Source of the DNA: Bowdeniella nasicola
GTDB taxonomy: Bacteria; Actinomycetota; Actinomycetes; Actinomycetales; Actinomycetaceae
Length of the DNA stretch: 64,000 nucleotides
Reading direction: 5' to 3'
Assembly: GCF_900107735.1 (NCBI RefSeq)
Contig: NZ_FNQV01000001.1
Location: forward strand, 1-64,000
The notes under the pieces are model-generated. The model had not been told where the DNA came from. It did not search any database and saw only the letters and a program-made list of their open reading frames with translations. Shown here piece by piece: positions 23,388 to 32,400 of this stretch. The translations under genes were made by a program, and so were the position numbers. Within the stretch, counting starts at the first letter, position 1. Each line of letters opens with the position of its first letter.

Positions 23388-23861
23388 ATGGAAGCAAGCA
23401 AACTGATCCTCGTGCGCCACGCGAAATCCGATTGGGACCTCGTCGTGCCCGACATCGATCGGCCGCTGGCATCCAGGGGACGCCGGCAGGCTCCCCACAC
23501 GGGGACGTGGCTCGCCGAGCAGGCGTTCGACGTCGACCTTGTCGCTCTCTCGCCAGCGCTGCGTGCGCAAGAAACGTGGAGACTCATCGCTACTCAGTGG
23601 GACATGCCAGCTCCGGTGCGCACCTGCGAAGAGCTCTACACGTTCTCGGGTGCGAGCCTTAAGCGCGCCATCGCAGGCATCGCCGAGGCGGGCTCGGTCC
23701 TTGTCGTTGGTCACAACCCGGCGCTGGAAGATCTTGCGACGCAGCTGACGGGGCAAGCTGTACGGATGGTGACCTCGGCCGTCGCGGTCATCGAATATGC
23801 CTCAAGTGACCGCTGGCTTAATGACGGGACACTTCAATTCTGTGGCCGCCCGGGCGAGTAG
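23388..23861 (+). CDS. sixA: SixA-type phosphohistidine phosphatase
   Basis: A 157-residue member of the histidine phosphatase superfamily. The catalytic His11 lies in LVRHAKSDWD and the second active-site His109 in VVGHNPALED. The short length, without the cap domains of phosphoglycerate mutases, matches SixA, which dephosphorylates phosphohistidine in signalling or PTS proteins. TACGCT (23376-23381) lies exactly 6 nt before ATG 23388, so a leaderless transcript is predicted. Its target here is unknown. Confidence 0.85.
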   Translation: MEASKLILVRHAKSDWDLVVPDIDRPLASRGRRQAPHTGTWLAEQAFDVDLVALSPALRAQETWRLIATQWDMPAPVRTCEELYTFSGASLKRAIAGIAEAGSVLVVGHNPALEDLATQLTGQAVRMVTSAVAVIEYASSDRWLNDGTLQFCGRPGE

Positions 23862-23884
23862 CAGTCACGCCAGATGCGCGAGGC

Positions 23885-23917
23885 GTTAACCTGCCGTTAA
23901 CCTTTCGGTCATACATC
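23885..23917 (+). promoter_or_regulatory. PhoP-type PHO box (three 11-bp direct repeats)
   Basis: GTTAACCTGCC, GTTAACCTTTC and GGTCATACATC follow each other in exact 11-nt register. Actinobacterial PhoP binds such 11-bp repeat units, whose Streptomyces consensus begins GTTCA/GGTCA. The site is about 110 nt before the Pit phosphate transporter gene, so phosphate-starvation control is likely. Confidence 0.78.
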
Positions 23918-24028
23918 GTTTGGCAATGTGGTGAATCCATTAAGCGATGAGGACGAACTTCCTGGCACCACCTCGGCGCGCTGCGTTAGTGTGCAAGAGA
24001 CGACCAGCGGACCTTGCCAAGGAGTGAC

Positions 24029-25648
24029 ATGGCTAGTCGATCGCCCCGGCCGTTTTCGGCTGAAAAGGCGACCCAGATCGACGACGAGGGTTCCAACAGA
24101 GTTTGGAACCTATCGTTCGCGCTCATCGGTATCCTCACAGCGATCCTTTTCGTGTGGTGGGGCCTGGGGTACATCGGGGTGGAAGCAAGCCCCCCCATGC
24201 TGCTGCTCGCCACCGCCTTCGGCGTCTTCATGGCGTTCAATATCGGCGGTAACGATGTTGCCAACTCCTTCGGAACCTCCGTCGGCGCCGGAACACTCAC
24301 GATCAAGCAGGCGCTGTTGGTGGCCGCGGTCTTCGAGGTCGGCGGTGCCGTTATTGCCGGCGGCTCCGTTACTGACACGGTGCGTAGCGGCATCGTGGAC
24401 CTGTCGGTCATTGACGTAGCGCCGCACGATTTCATGCTCATCATGATGGCGGCGCTATTTGCTGCCGCCGTCTGGCTCATGTTTGCCTCGAAAATGGGCT
24501 ACCCGGTCTCCACAACGCACTCGATCATTGGTGGCATCGTCGGGTCTGCGGTAGCCCTAGGGTTTGTCACCGGCCAGGACAATCCGCTTGAAATGGTGCA
24601 GTGGAGCCAGGTCGGCCAGATTGCCATCTCCTGGGTGCTCTCGCCTGCGCTGGGTGGCCTCGTGTCCTACCTGCTTTACCGGTGGGTGAAGAAGTCAATC
24701 CTGCAGTACAACGACGAAGCCGACGAGGCGCTCGCGCGGCTGCGGCAGGCGCGTAAGGATCACCGCAATCGACACAAGCAGGCCTTCGAGCGCCTGACGG
24801 AAATTCAGCAGGTGGCCTACACCGGCGCCCTCGCGCGCGACGCGGCTGTCGTGCGTCACGACGATTACGACATCGAGGATCTCGAGTCCGACTACTACCG
24901 TGAGCTGGAGCAGCTCGACCGTGAAGCCAAGAGCATCGACGCTCATCGCGCACTAGAAACCTGGGTGCCGGTTCTTGCGGCGGTCGGCGCGCTCGTCCTT
25001 GCGGCCATGCTGCTGTTCAAGGGACTGGAAAACATCGAGCTCGAGATTTCCTCGATGAACTACGTCCTCATCATGGGGATGGTCGGGGCCGCCGTGTGGA
25101 TGGCGGTGCTGATCTTCGTGCGCTCGATGAAGCGCAAATCGCTCTCGCGCACGACGTTCCTCATCTTCTCCTGGATGCAGGTCTTCACCGCTGCGGGATT
25201 CGCCTTCTCGCACGGCTCGAATGACATCGCAAATGCGCTCGGCCCGTTCGCCGCAATCCTGGATGTCCTGCGCACTGGTCAGATTGAGTCAACTGCGGCC
25301 GTGCCGACGCCGGCTCTCGTGACCTTCGGCGTTGCGCTCGTCGTCGGACTGTGGTTTATCGGCCGAAACGTCATCCGCACCGTGGGGACGTCGCTGACCA
25401 AGATGCACCCCTCTTCCGGTTTTTCGGCCGAGCTGTCTGCGGCAGTGGTGGTCATGCTGGCATCGGTGCTGGGACTGCCCGTCTCCTCCACACACATCTT
25501 GATCGGAGCTGTCTTGGGCATCGGTCTGGCAAACAAGGCGACCAACTGGCGCCTCATGAAGCCGATCGGTATGGCCTGGGTCGTGACGCTTCCGGCGGCG
25601 GCAGCTGTTTCTGCACTCACCTTGGTATTGCTACGAATCCTCTTTTAA
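24029..25648 (+). CDS. pit: PiT family inorganic phosphate transporter
   Basis: A 539-residue membrane transporter that imports phosphate (as metal-phosphate) driven by ion gradients. The duplicated PiT signature is clear: [16 protein letters not shown] in the N-terminal half and [16 protein letters not shown] in the C-terminal half. Each is followed by a STTH/SSTH motif ([21 protein letters not shown]). A charged cytoplasmic loop of about 120 residues lies between them. ATG 24029 is chosen because AAGGAG lies just before it; the in-frame TTG at 24014 would leave no ribosome site. The upstream 11-bp repeats suggest PhoP control. Confidence 0.93.
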   Translation: MASRSPRPFSAEKATQIDDEGSNRVWNLSFALIGILTAILFVWWGLGYIGVEASPPMLLLATAFGVFMAFNIGGNDVANSFGTSVGAGTLTIKQALLVAAVFEVGGAVIAGGSVTDTVRSGIVDLSVIDVAPHDFMLIMMAALFAAAVWLMFASKMGYPVSTTHSIIGGIVGSAVALGFVTGQDNPLEMVQWSQVGQIAISWVLSPALGGLVSYLLYRWVKKSILQYNDEADEALARLRQARKDHRNRHKQAFERLTEIQQVAYTGALARDAAVVRHDDYDIEDLESDYYRELEQLDREAKSIDAHRALETWVPVLAAVGALVLAAMLLFKGLENIELEISSMNYVLIMGMVGAAVWMAVLIFVRSMKRKSLSRTTFLIFSWMQVFTAAGFAFSHGSNDIANALGPFAAILDVLRTGQIESTAAVPTPALVTFGVALVVGLWFIGRNVIRTVGTSLTKMHPSSGFSAELSAAVVVMLASVLGLPVSSTHILIGAVLGIGLANKATNWRLMKPIGMAWVVTLPAAAAVSALTLVLLRILF

Positions 25649-25714
25649 CGAGGATTTTCCGACGAATGTTGGAACCAGCTACGGGCACGCGCGAATTGCG
25701 GGTAAGGTGACCAC

Positions 25715-26098
25715 GTGATCGCAGCGGTTCATACCATGATTTATTCCGCCGACCCGCCCGCGACCCTGGCGTTCTTTCGAGACGTGCTTGAAATGCCGTT
25801 CGTTGTCGAAGGCGACGACTGGTTGATCTTCTCTACCGGCCCAAGCGAACTCGGTGTCCACCCGGGTCAGCCCTCCGAGGGCGACGGGCATCAAATCTGC
25901 TTCATGTGCGACGACATCCACCTGCCCATCGCCGAGCCGACCTCGAAGGGTGCCACCTTCATTGGGGAGGTTCGCGAGGCATCCTATGGGCGGGTGGCGA
26001 TGGTCGACGTCCCAGGATCGCGCCCAATGGTGATCTACGAGCCACACCACAGCTGGCATACGGGCTGGACGACTAACAGCAGTTTCCACGGGTCATAG
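25715..26098 (+). CDS. VOC/glyoxalase superfamily protein
   Basis: A 127-residue protein of the vicinal-oxygen-chelate fold. Family features are AVHTMIYSADPPATLAFFRDVLEMP, the strand DWLIFSTGPSELGVHP and VAMVDVPGSRPMVIYEP, which carries the C-terminal Glu metal ligand. Such proteins act as lyases, dioxygenases or antibiotic-binding proteins; the substrate here is unknown. TAAGGT (25703-25708) lies exactly 6 nt before the GTG start, with no ribosome site, so a leaderless mRNA is predicted. Confidence 0.84.
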   Translation: MIAAVHTMIYSADPPATLAFFRDVLEMPFVVEGDDWLIFSTGPSELGVHPGQPSEGDGHQICFMCDDIHLPIAEPTSKGATFIGEVREASYGRVAMVDVPGSRPMVIYEPHHSWHTGWTTNSSFHGS

Positions 26099-26121
26099 CG
26101 CGGCACGACGCTAGCGCATTT

Positions 26122-26137
26122 ATACCCCCTGGGGTAT
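26122..26137. promoter_or_regulatory. CsoR/CstR-type operator
   Basis: ATACCCC-CT-GGGGTAT is a perfect inverted repeat of the type bound by CsoR-family repressors (copper-sensing CsoR or persulfide-sensing CstR). It lies 34 nt before the persulfide dioxygenase start, so the CstR role fits best. No csoR/cstR gene is present in this window. Confidence 0.85.
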
Positions 26138-26171
26138 CGTGAGGGGTGTTGAGCTACCCCAAGGAGAAGTC

Positions 26172-27554
26172 ATGCTGTTGGAACGTCTCTACGATGAGGA
26201 TCTCGCGCAGGCAAGCTACTTCATTGGCTGCCAAGCCAAGGGCGAGGCCCTTGTCATTGATCCCCGCCGCGATATCGCGGACTACCTCGAGCTCGCTGAA
26301 AGCAATGGCATGCGCATCACGCATGTCACCGAAACCCACATCCATGCCGACTATTTGTCCGGCACTCGTGAGCTCGCCGCGGCGACCGGTGCGCAGGTGC
26401 TGGTTTCGGGGGAGGGCGGTGAGGACTGGCAGTACGAGTTCGAGGGCACCCGGATTTTCGATGGCGATGAGATTTCCATCGGCAACCTCACGCTCAAGGC
26501 TGTCCACACCCCGGGGCACACTCCCGAACACCTATCGTTCCTTCTTACCGACGGCGCGTTCGCTGATGAGCCGGCCTACTTCTTTACGGGTGACTTCGTC
26601 TTTGCTGGAGACCTCGGTCGTCCCGATTTGCTGGATGAAGCTGCCGGGGGCATCGACACGAGGTTTGCCGGCGCCCGGCAGGTCTTTGCCTCGCTGCAGC
26701 GCTCGTTTGTGACCCTGCCTGACTACGTGCAGGTCTATCCCGCCCACGGGTCAGGCTCCGCTTGCGGCAAGGCGCTCGGCTCCGTGCCCTTCACCACCGT
26801 CGGCTACGAAAAGACGTTCGCCTGGTGGGCGCACTACGTGAAGAAGGGCGACGAAGCGGGTTTCGTTGCCGAGCTGCTCGAGGGACAACCCGATGCCCAC
26901 GCCTATTTTGGCCGGATGAAGCGGCAGAACCGGTCTGGTCCTGCAATCCTCGGACAGCGTGCGCCACTTCGGGAGTTTGGTTCTCGAGAGGCCGCCGACG
27001 CGCTGGAGGACGGCAGCCATGTCTTAGTCGACACGCGAAGCGCCGATGCCGTGCATCAGGCAACGGTGAAAGGCTCCCTCAATATCCCGGCCACAAAACC
27101 TGCCACCTACGCAGGCTGGGCCTTCGACCCGGAAGCCGATGACGCAGCGCTCATTCTCCTTGCCGCCGACCAGGAGGAGGCCCAGCGGTTGTGGAACCAC
27201 ACGGTGCGAGTCGGAGTGGATAACGTCGCAGGATATGTGACAAGCCTTGCGGGACTGCCACAGGTGACGCCTGAGGTTCTTGACCCCGAGGACCTGGACA
27301 GCGCTTCTTATGACCTGCTGTTGGATGTGCGAAATAAAACGGAATACGCCGCAGGGCATATTCCCGGCGCCAAGCAGCTCAGTGCCGCGCGGGTGTTGTG
27401 GCAGACGGCGGAACTCTCGCGCACCGGCCGCATTGTGACCTACTGTCAAACCGGCGTGCGTAACGCAGTCGCTGCCGCGGCCCTGCGCCGGGCGGGCTTT
27501 GACGTGACTGAGTTGAAGGGCAGCTACCGTGCCTGGGAGGCATTGAAAGACTGA
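26172..27554 (+). CDS. Persulfide dioxygenase-rhodanese fusion (CstB-like MBL-fold protein)
   Basis: A 460-residue sulfide-detoxifying enzyme. Residues 1-250 are a metallo-beta-lactamase domain with iron ligands of persulfide dioxygenases: THIHAD at 55-60, His116 in HTPGHTPEH and Asp141 in FTGDFVFAGDLGRPDL. Two rhodanese domains follow. The first, about 280-360, has no Cys at the active-loop position (LLAADQEE). The second, about 375-460, has Cys425 in VTYCQTGVRN. ATG 26172 follows AAGGAGAAG. It should oxidise glutathione-like or low-molecular-weight thiol persulfides to sulfite/thiosulfate. Its 3' end overlaps the convergent TetR gene by 31 nt. Confidence 0.9.
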   Translation: MLLERLYDEDLAQASYFIGCQAKGEALVIDPRRDIADYLELAESNGMRITHVTETHIHADYLSGTRELAAATGAQVLVSGEGGEDWQYEFEGTRIFDGDEISIGNLTLKAVHTPGHTPEHLSFLLTDGAFADEPAYFFTGDFVFAGDLGRPDLLDEAAGGIDTRFAGARQVFASLQRSFVTLPDYVQVYPAHGSGSACGKALGSVPFTTVGYEKTFAWWAHYVKKGDEAGFVAELLEGQPDAHAYFGRMKRQNRSGPAILGQRAPLREFGSREAADALEDGSHVLVDTRSADAVHQATVKGSLNIPATKPATYAGWAFDPEADDAALILLAADQEEAQRLWNHTVRVGVDNVAGYVTSLAGLPQVTPEVLDPEDLDSASYDLLLDVRNKTEYAAGHIPGAKQLSAARVLWQTAELSRTGRIVTYCQTGVRNAVAAAALRRAGFDVTELKGSYRAWEALKD

Positions 27555-28105
27555 AGGAGGGTGCGGGCGGCGCGCCAACCGCGCTCGACGGCCACCTCGT
27601 CGCTCCCGCGCAGCATGAGCGTGAGGGTTCCGCAGTAGGCGACCTCGATGAGCTCGGCGAGATCGGCGGCGTTATCACCCGCGATCGGCTGGGCGAGCTC
27701 GCATAGCCGTCCGGTCAAGAGCGCGTCTTCGGCGGCCAGGACCTCATCGAGGTCGGCGCCGGGGTGTGGGTAGGTTGCCGTCGTGGCGCAAAAGGCGCAC
27801 CAGCGTTCACGCAGGTACTCGCGCTGATACGTCGCGAGCGCGGGAAAGATCGCGAGGAGCTTGTCCTCTGGGGTGGGCGCCGCAATGATCGCTTCGCTCC
27901 ACGCGCGATCCCAGACCTCCAGCCGCCGCTGCAGTGCCGCGACGATGAGTCCATCCTTGGAACCAAAATGGGCATAAAGGCTCGCGGGTGATGCCGCTGC
28001 CTCCTGCAAAATCTCCTCGACCCGGGTAGAGACGGGGCCGTTGATGAACAGAATGGAATCGGCCGCATCCAACAGGCGCGTGCTTACAGGGTCCCGGCTC
28101 GTCAT
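27524..28105 (-). CDS. TetR family transcriptional regulator
   Basis: A 193-residue repressor-type protein. The N-terminal helix-turn-helix is in VEEILQEAAASPASLYAHFGSKDGL (residues about 29-53), followed by a ligand-binding helical domain. The domain carries CAFCATTATYPHPG, a possible redox- or metal-sensitive pair of Cys. On the minus strand, TATGGT (28112-28117) lies exactly 6 nt before the ATG, so the transcript is probably leaderless. The ligand and targets are unknown. Its nearest candidate target is the persulfide dioxygenase gene that converges on it, but the clear CstR box there makes that unlikely. Confidence 0.88.
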   Translation of the reverse strand: MTSRDPVSTRLLDAADSILFINGPVSTRVEEILQEAAASPASLYAHFGSKDGLIVAALQRRLEVWDRAWSEAIIAAPTPEDKLLAIFPALATYQREYLRERWCAFCATTATYPHPGADLDEVLAAEDALLTGRLCELAQPIAGDNAADLAELIEVAYCGTLTLMLRGSDEVAVERGWRAARTLLQSFNASQAR

Positions 28106-28119
28106 ACCTCAACCATAAA

Positions 28120-28152
28120 CGCGCCCGGACCTCGCTTAAAGGCCCGGGCGCG
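28120..28152 (-). terminator. Terminator of the DUF4352 gene
   Basis: CGCGCCCGG (28120-28128) and CCGGGCGCG (28144-28152) form a 9-bp GC stem. Read on the minus strand, it is followed by TTTATGG. It lies downstream of the minus-strand DUF4352 gene and just upstream of the TetR promoter. Confidence 0.65.
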
Positions 28153-28166
28153 TAACGGGTGCGCGG

Positions 28167-28814
28167 TTACGGTTGCAGCGACACCCGCGTCGCGGAGCCG
28201 AAGATTCCGCCCTTCAGATCGATGGCGACAGGCTTGGCGTCGGTCGGGATATCGAAGAGCATGACACCTTCAGCCGTGTTTCCGGGGTTGATCTCGGTGA
28301 ACAGCAGGTGCGATTCGTCCAGGTAGATGGATGAGGAAGAGGTCGAGTGCTGGCGGTCGGAATCATCGATGAGCTTTTGTTCGCCTTCGACGAAGTACTC
28401 CGCCTCGTTGGAGGTGTTCTTCACGCTTGCGAAGACCTTGACGAATTGTCCTTGGGCCTTTTCTTCAAAGCCGGAGGGCCCGACCTTGCTGATGCCCGGC
28501 TCGATCTTGGTAATCGTGATCTCGAAGGCGCCGGTCGTGATCGTATCGCCGATTCCGGGTGCGGCCTCGGCTTCGGCGGGCTCGTCGGTCGTTTCCTGCG
28601 AGTTATCCGACGAGCCCGCCTCACCACCCGCGCTCGTTTCCGCCGGGGCGGTCGTGCTCGCGGGAGTCGTGGCGGCCTCGTTTGTACCGGTCAGCTGGCT
28701 GCCGATGATCGCGAGGACAATGACGGCGAGGATCGCCGTGAGGATCTTGTGCCGCGCGAACCAGTTCTGCTTCTTCGGTTCGGTCGCGGGGGCGGGGGCT
28801 TGTGGCGTGCTCAT
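28167..28814 (-). CDS. Membrane-anchored DUF4352 protein
   Basis: A 215-residue protein with a short cytoplasmic tail, one transmembrane helix (residues about 25-42, ILTAILAVIVLAIIG) and a low-complexity Thr/Ala/Glu-rich linker (about 48-85). The extracytoplasmic immunoglobulin-like DUF4352 domain spans the rest, with FEITITKIEPG and FVKVFASVKNTSNEAEYF. Such proteins are common in Gram-positive bacteria and have no proven role. ATG 28814 follows AAAGGAGCG. A hairpin terminator lies 15 nt after the stop. The promoter region is shared with the divergent histidine kinase gene. Confidence 0.82.
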   Translation of the reverse strand: MSTPQAPAPATEPKKQNWFARHKILTAILAVIVLAIIGSQLTGTNEAATTPASTTAPAETSAGGEAGSSDNSQETTDEPAEAEAAPGIGDTITTGAFEITITKIEPGISKVGPSGFEEKAQGQFVKVFASVKNTSNEAEYFVEGEQKLIDDSDRQHSTSSSSIYLDESHLLFTEINPGNTAEGVMLFDIPTDAKPVAIDLKGGIFGSATRVSLQP

Positions 28815-28952
28815 GGAGCGCTCCTTTGGTTTCGCAGGAATTGACGCTTCTCATCATTGGCTGCCGACAACGCTGGGGGATCAGCCGAGTGGACATAACC
28901 GGTTGGCCAATCGGCCGATGGGGCTCGCCGCACCTCGCGATACCCTCTCGGT

Positions 28953-30212
28953 ATGTCGATGGTTGCCGAGTTGCCTGCCCGCTCCCGCACGAATGCGGTG
29001 ATGTGGTCCGTTGCCGTGACCGCGGGCACCGTCGTGACGACCGTTCTTGCGGTGAGCGCGGCGCAGGGCCGGTGGGAAGCAACCGCCTGGCCTGCGAGTA
29101 TCCAGTGGCTCGCGACGATCAGCTTCGTGTGTGCCTTCGCCCTCGTCTTCGTGCTGCCGGTCATGGTGTGGTGGCGGCACCGCAGCGATCGCGTGGTCTG
29201 GCTTATCGGCCTGTTCCAGCTCGTGCTTCCCGTTGGCCCGGTGATGGCTTTTGTGCTGCCCGCATATCTGCGCCGCACGAGCCGCTCCGATGGCCTGAAG
29301 GCCGCAGCGCTTCACGTTGTTGGAACGCTTGGCTGGATCGTGCGTGATTCGCTTGGCACCCTGCACGGATCGTCGGTGATCCGGATGCTCGCCACATCAT
29401 CGCCTGATTTCGCGCCGACGGATCCGGTGCCGTTCTCGCTCGCCTCCGCAGTCCTGATCTTCGCGCTCTTCACGTTCACCCCGATCGCACTCGGACACAA
29501 CGCCGCGACCACCCGAGAGCTTGCCGCGCGCTCGGGCGAACTGCGCCAAGAGCGGGCTCACGCCGAGCGGGTGGTATCCGAACTTGAGCTGAAGGATGAA
29601 CGCGAAGCGATCGCCCGCGAGGTTCATGACGCGATCGGTCATCGGCTGTCCATGATCCACCTGTACGCAAGCGGTTTGGAACTGGCAGCTAAGGACGCGG
29701 ATCCGGAGCTCGCGGACAATGCGACGCTGGTACGGACCGAGACGCAGAAAACGGTCGACGATTTGCGCTCGCTCGTGCGCCTGATGCGACAGCCCGGCTC
29801 CTTCGCTGCCAACTCGGCAGCCACCGCGCCTCGCTCCCTTTCAGACATTGCGCACCTGGCCGATGACTTGCTGGCCGCGTCACAGCAGTGCAGTTCCTCG
29901 GTCAGCATCTCGGACCCGGACAAGGCAAGCGCCACCCTCGTGCGCGCCGCCTACCGGATCGTGCAAGAACTCCTCACCAACGCCGCACGCCACGCACCCG
30001 GCTCCCGAGTCTGGCTGAGCGTCAAGGGCGGGCCGGGCCAGGGCGTGACAATCGACGTCACGAATGATGTCGTCAAGAGCGCCGCGCCCGCAGGTCCCGG
30101 CTCGGGCCTGCGCGGGGTGGCCGAACGCGCCGAGCTACTGGGCGGCTGGGCCACCATGGACCGAGGCGACAAGCGCTTTGCGGTGCGGGTATTCCTGCCG
30201 TGGCAGGGGTAG
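28953..30212 (+). CDS. Sensor histidine kinase (NarL-type, HisKA_3)
   Basis: A 419-residue membrane kinase. About four to five transmembrane helices occupy residues 17-180. Then come a coiled segment and the dimerisation/phosphoacceptor helix with His225 in AREVHDAIGHRLSMIH. The C-terminal GHKL ATPase domain has the N box VQELLTNAARHAPG and the G box GPGSGLRGVAERAELLGG. TACCCT (28941-28946) lies exactly 6 nt before ATG, indicating a leaderless mRNA. It is paired with the response regulator 10 nt downstream. No extracytoplasmic sensor domain is evident, so an envelope signal sensed in the membrane is likely. Confidence 0.92.
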   Translation: MSMVAELPARSRTNAVMWSVAVTAGTVVTTVLAVSAAQGRWEATAWPASIQWLATISFVCAFALVFVLPVMVWWRHRSDRVVWLIGLFQLVLPVGPVMAFVLPAYLRRTSRSDGLKAAALHVVGTLGWIVRDSLGTLHGSSVIRMLATSSPDFAPTDPVPFSLASAVLIFALFTFTPIALGHNAATTRELAARSGELRQERAHAERVVSELELKDEREAIAREVHDAIGHRLSMIHLYASGLELAAKDADPELADNATLVRTETQKTVDDLRSLVRLMRQPGSFAANSAATAPRSLSDIAHLADDLLAASQQCSSSVSISDPDKASATLVRAAYRIVQELLTNAARHAPGSRVWLSVKGGPGQGVTIDVTNDVVKSAAPAGPGSGLRGVAERAELLGGWATMDRGDKRFAVRVFLPWQG

Positions 30213-30222
30213 CCTATGCGGT

Positions 30223-30885
30223 ATGCGTGCCCCGATCCGAGTCCTCATTGTCGACGACGATCCGGCCGTCTGCAGCGGCCTCGCCTTCATCTTGAAACAC
30301 GCCGCCCGCGACGAGATCGAGGTCGTTGCCACCGCTCATAACGGGGCCGAGGCAATTACCGCCGTCCAGTCTCACCGCGTCGACGTTGTCCTCATGGATA
30401 TCCAAATGCCGCAGATGGATGGCATCACCGCAACCACGAACATTCGAGCCCTGCCCGATCCGCCGCAGGTCCTCATTCTCACGACGGTGGAAACCGCTGA
30501 CGAGCCCGTGCGGGCCGCGGCCGCCGGTGCCATCGGCTTCTTGCTGAAATCCGAGGATCCGGAGCGCTACATCCAGGGCATTCGGGACGTCGCGGCTGGC
30601 GAGGGGACCCTGTCCCCGCGCACGTCCCGGCAACTCATGCACTACATCGGTGCGGACGAAACGGGCGCCCGGCGCCAGGCCGCCCAGCGTGCCCTGGCTC
30701 AGTTGACCGACCGCGAACTGGACGTCGCCAAACTCGTCGCCGGCGGACTCTCGAACGCCGAGATTGCGGGCGAGCTCTACCTCAGCGCCTCGACGGTCAA
30801 GACGCACCTGTCGGCAATCCAGGACAAGCTCCAGGTCGATAACCGCGTCCTCATCGCCGTCGAGGTCACGCGCGCGCTAGGGTAG
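30223..30885 (+). CDS. LuxR/NarL-type response regulator
   Basis: A 220-residue regulator. The receiver domain has the acidic pocket VDDDP (Asp11-Asp13) and phosphoacceptor Asp59 in VVLMDIQMPQMDG. A C-terminal LuxR helix-turn-helix follows (LTDRELDVAKLVAGGLSNAEIA, then YLSASTVKTHLSAI). The frame is open far upstream inside the kinase gene, but ATG 30223 gives the normal N-terminus. It forms a two-component system with the preceding kinase. Its targets are unknown. The stop overlaps the convergent thioesterase gene by 9 nt. Confidence 0.92.
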   Translation: MRAPIRVLIVDDDPAVCSGLAFILKHAARDEIEVVATAHNGAEAITAVQSHRVDVVLMDIQMPQMDGITATTNIRALPDPPQVLILTTVETADEPVRAAAAGAIGFLLKSEDPERYIQGIRDVAAGEGTLSPRTSRQLMHYIGADETGARRQAAQRALAQLTDRELDVAKLVAGGLSNAEIAGELYLSASTVKTHLSAIQDKLQVDNRVLIAVEVTRALG

Positions 30886-31362
30886 GCGCTCGCGGACGTA
30901 GACCTCTTTGTTCACCCGCGCGATGAGCTCGCCGCTCGCGGAGCGAATGTCGGTGGTAAACCAGCGCAGGTGCTTCGCGCCATCGCGCGTTTCCTCCCGG
31001 ATCTCGGCCAGGGTCTGCTCGCTGAGGCGAAACTCCGCGTAGACGTTGCCCCTGCCCTTGGCAATGAATTCGATCTGCGCCGACTTATCCCACACCTGGT
31101 AGCCGCGCCCAAGGTTGCGAGCCAGCATCATGACCCACCAGGGATCCGTCATCGACAGCAGCGAGGCGCCATACAGCGTCCCGAGGTAGTTCGCGGTGAG
31201 CTTGCGCAGCGCGAGCCGCACCCTGACGTGGCGAAAGTCCTCGGAGATATGGCGAATCGAGATCGAGGCGCCCGCAAACGGCGGCCACAGGTTCATCACG
31301 CGCCGGGTGATCGAGGGGCGCTTAATCAACTCGTCGAGGTCCTGATAGGTGGGAAAGCGCAT
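30877..31362 (-). CDS. DUF4442 hotdog-fold thioesterase-like protein
   Basis: A 161-residue hotdog-fold protein of the DUF4442 type. Family segments include MNLWPPFAGASISIRHISEDF, RVRLALRKLTANYLGTLYGASLLSM and WDKSAQIEFIAKGRGNVYAEF. Members are putative acyl-CoA thioesterases, but the reaction is not established. Its ATG overlaps the stop of the diaminopimelate dehydrogenase gene by 1 nt (TAATG), so the two are co-translated. Its end overlaps the response regulator gene. Confidence 0.8.
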   Translation of the reverse strand: MRFPTYQDLDELIKRPSITRRVMNLWPPFAGASISIRHISEDFRHVRVRLALRKLTANYLGTLYGASLLSMTDPWWVMMLARNLGRGYQVWDKSAQIEFIAKGRGNVYAEFRLSEQTLAEIREETRDGAKHLRWFTTDIRSASGELIARVNKEVYVRERLP

Positions 31363-32333
31363 TAGACGTATCCCTTGACGAGGTCATCGAGGCCGGTGGG
31401 GGAAAGCAGGTAGGGCGGGATTTCCAGCACGGTGCGTGCCCCGGTTTCGCCGGCGGCAGCCAGCCGCGCCGCCGCTCGGCCATAGGCGACCTGGCATGCG
31501 GCGGTGAAATCCGGGTTGCGCCCGAGCTCCAGCGAAAACTCGACGGCGCTGTGGGAACCGTTGAGGTCGCCGGAGGTAATGACGTGGCCACCGTGCGGCA
31601 TTCCGGTGTGGCGCGCGTCGAACTCGGCGTCGTCGATGAAGCTCACGCGCGTGTCGTACCCGACGAAGTAATCGGGCAGCGTCCGAATCTCGCGCTCGAT
31701 CCGATCTTCTTCACCCGGGTCTGCGACGACGTACACATCGCGAATGTGCGCGTCAGTGGCGCGTAGCTCGGCGGCCTCGCCCCGCTTCGCGGCTTCGATC
31801 GCTTCGCCGCTGGGAATCGTGTACTGCACGGCCTTGCGCACCCCGGCGATCCGCCGCACCGCATCCGAGTGCCCCTGCGAGACGCCCGTGCCCCAAAACG
31901 TGTGCTGCTGGGGCGCGGGAAATAGCGCCCCGGCGAGGACTCGGTTGAGGGAGAACAGCCCGGGGTCCCAGCCCGTTGCCACGACCGCGAGCCTGCCGCC
32001 GCGGCGGGCCGCCGCATCCATCGCAGCGCGGTGGGCGGGAATGAGGTGGTGGTTGTCGTAGGTGTCGACCGTCGTGAAATGCTCGGCGAAGCCGGGCGCC
32101 TGCTCGGGGATATCGGTGGCCGAGCCCAGGCACAAGAACAGCACGTCGATCTCATCGGCGTGGGCGGGCGCATCCGCCGCCGGGATCACCCGGCTCGCGG
32201 TCTCCAGGGAGTCTCGGCGCGAGAAGATCGCGACGAGTTCCATGTCCCGCTGGGCGCCAACGATGGCTTCCACGCTGCGACCGAGATTGCCGTATCCGGC
32301 GATTGCGACGCGGATCGTTTCCTGCTGTGTCAT
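31362..32333 (-). CDS. ddh: meso-Diaminopimelate D-dehydrogenase
   Basis: The 323-residue NADPH-dependent enzyme makes meso-diaminopimelate from tetrahydrodipicolinate in one step, for lysine and cell wall. The N-terminal Rossmann motif is IAGYGNLGRSVEA. Signature segments include DTYDNH, VVATGWDPGLFSLNRV and FWGTGVSQGHSDAVRRI, which contact substrate. ATG 32333 is preceded by GAGGAGC. Length and motifs match Corynebacterium-type Ddh. Its presence suggests that this organism has the dehydrogenase branch; whether the acyl-intermediate branches also exist cannot be seen here. Confidence 0.92.
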   Translation of the reverse strand: MTQQETIRVAIAGYGNLGRSVEAIVGAQRDMELVAIFSRRDSLETASRVIPAADAPAHADEIDVLFLCLGSATDIPEQAPGFAEHFTTVDTYDNHHLIPAHRAAMDAAARRGGRLAVVATGWDPGLFSLNRVLAGALFPAPQQHTFWGTGVSQGHSDAVRRIAGVRKAVQYTIPSGEAIEAAKRGEAAELRATDAHIRDVYVVADPGEEDRIEREIRTLPDYFVGYDTRVSFIDDAEFDARHTGMPHGGHVITSGDLNGSHSAVEFSLELGRNPDFTAACQVAYGRAAARLAAAGETGARTVLEIPPYLLSPTGLDDLVKGYV

Positions 32334-32400
32334 TGCCTGCTCCTCAATCCGTGGGTTCCTTGGGTGTCACCCTACGCGCCAGGGCCGCTGCCGCACAGCA

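Noticed and set aside
26138-26158. Second CsoR-like repeat (GGGGTG ... TACCCC) right after the main operator
   Set aside because: Only 5-bp arms with an 8-nt spacer, overlapping the likely transcription start; much weaker than the site at 26122-26137.
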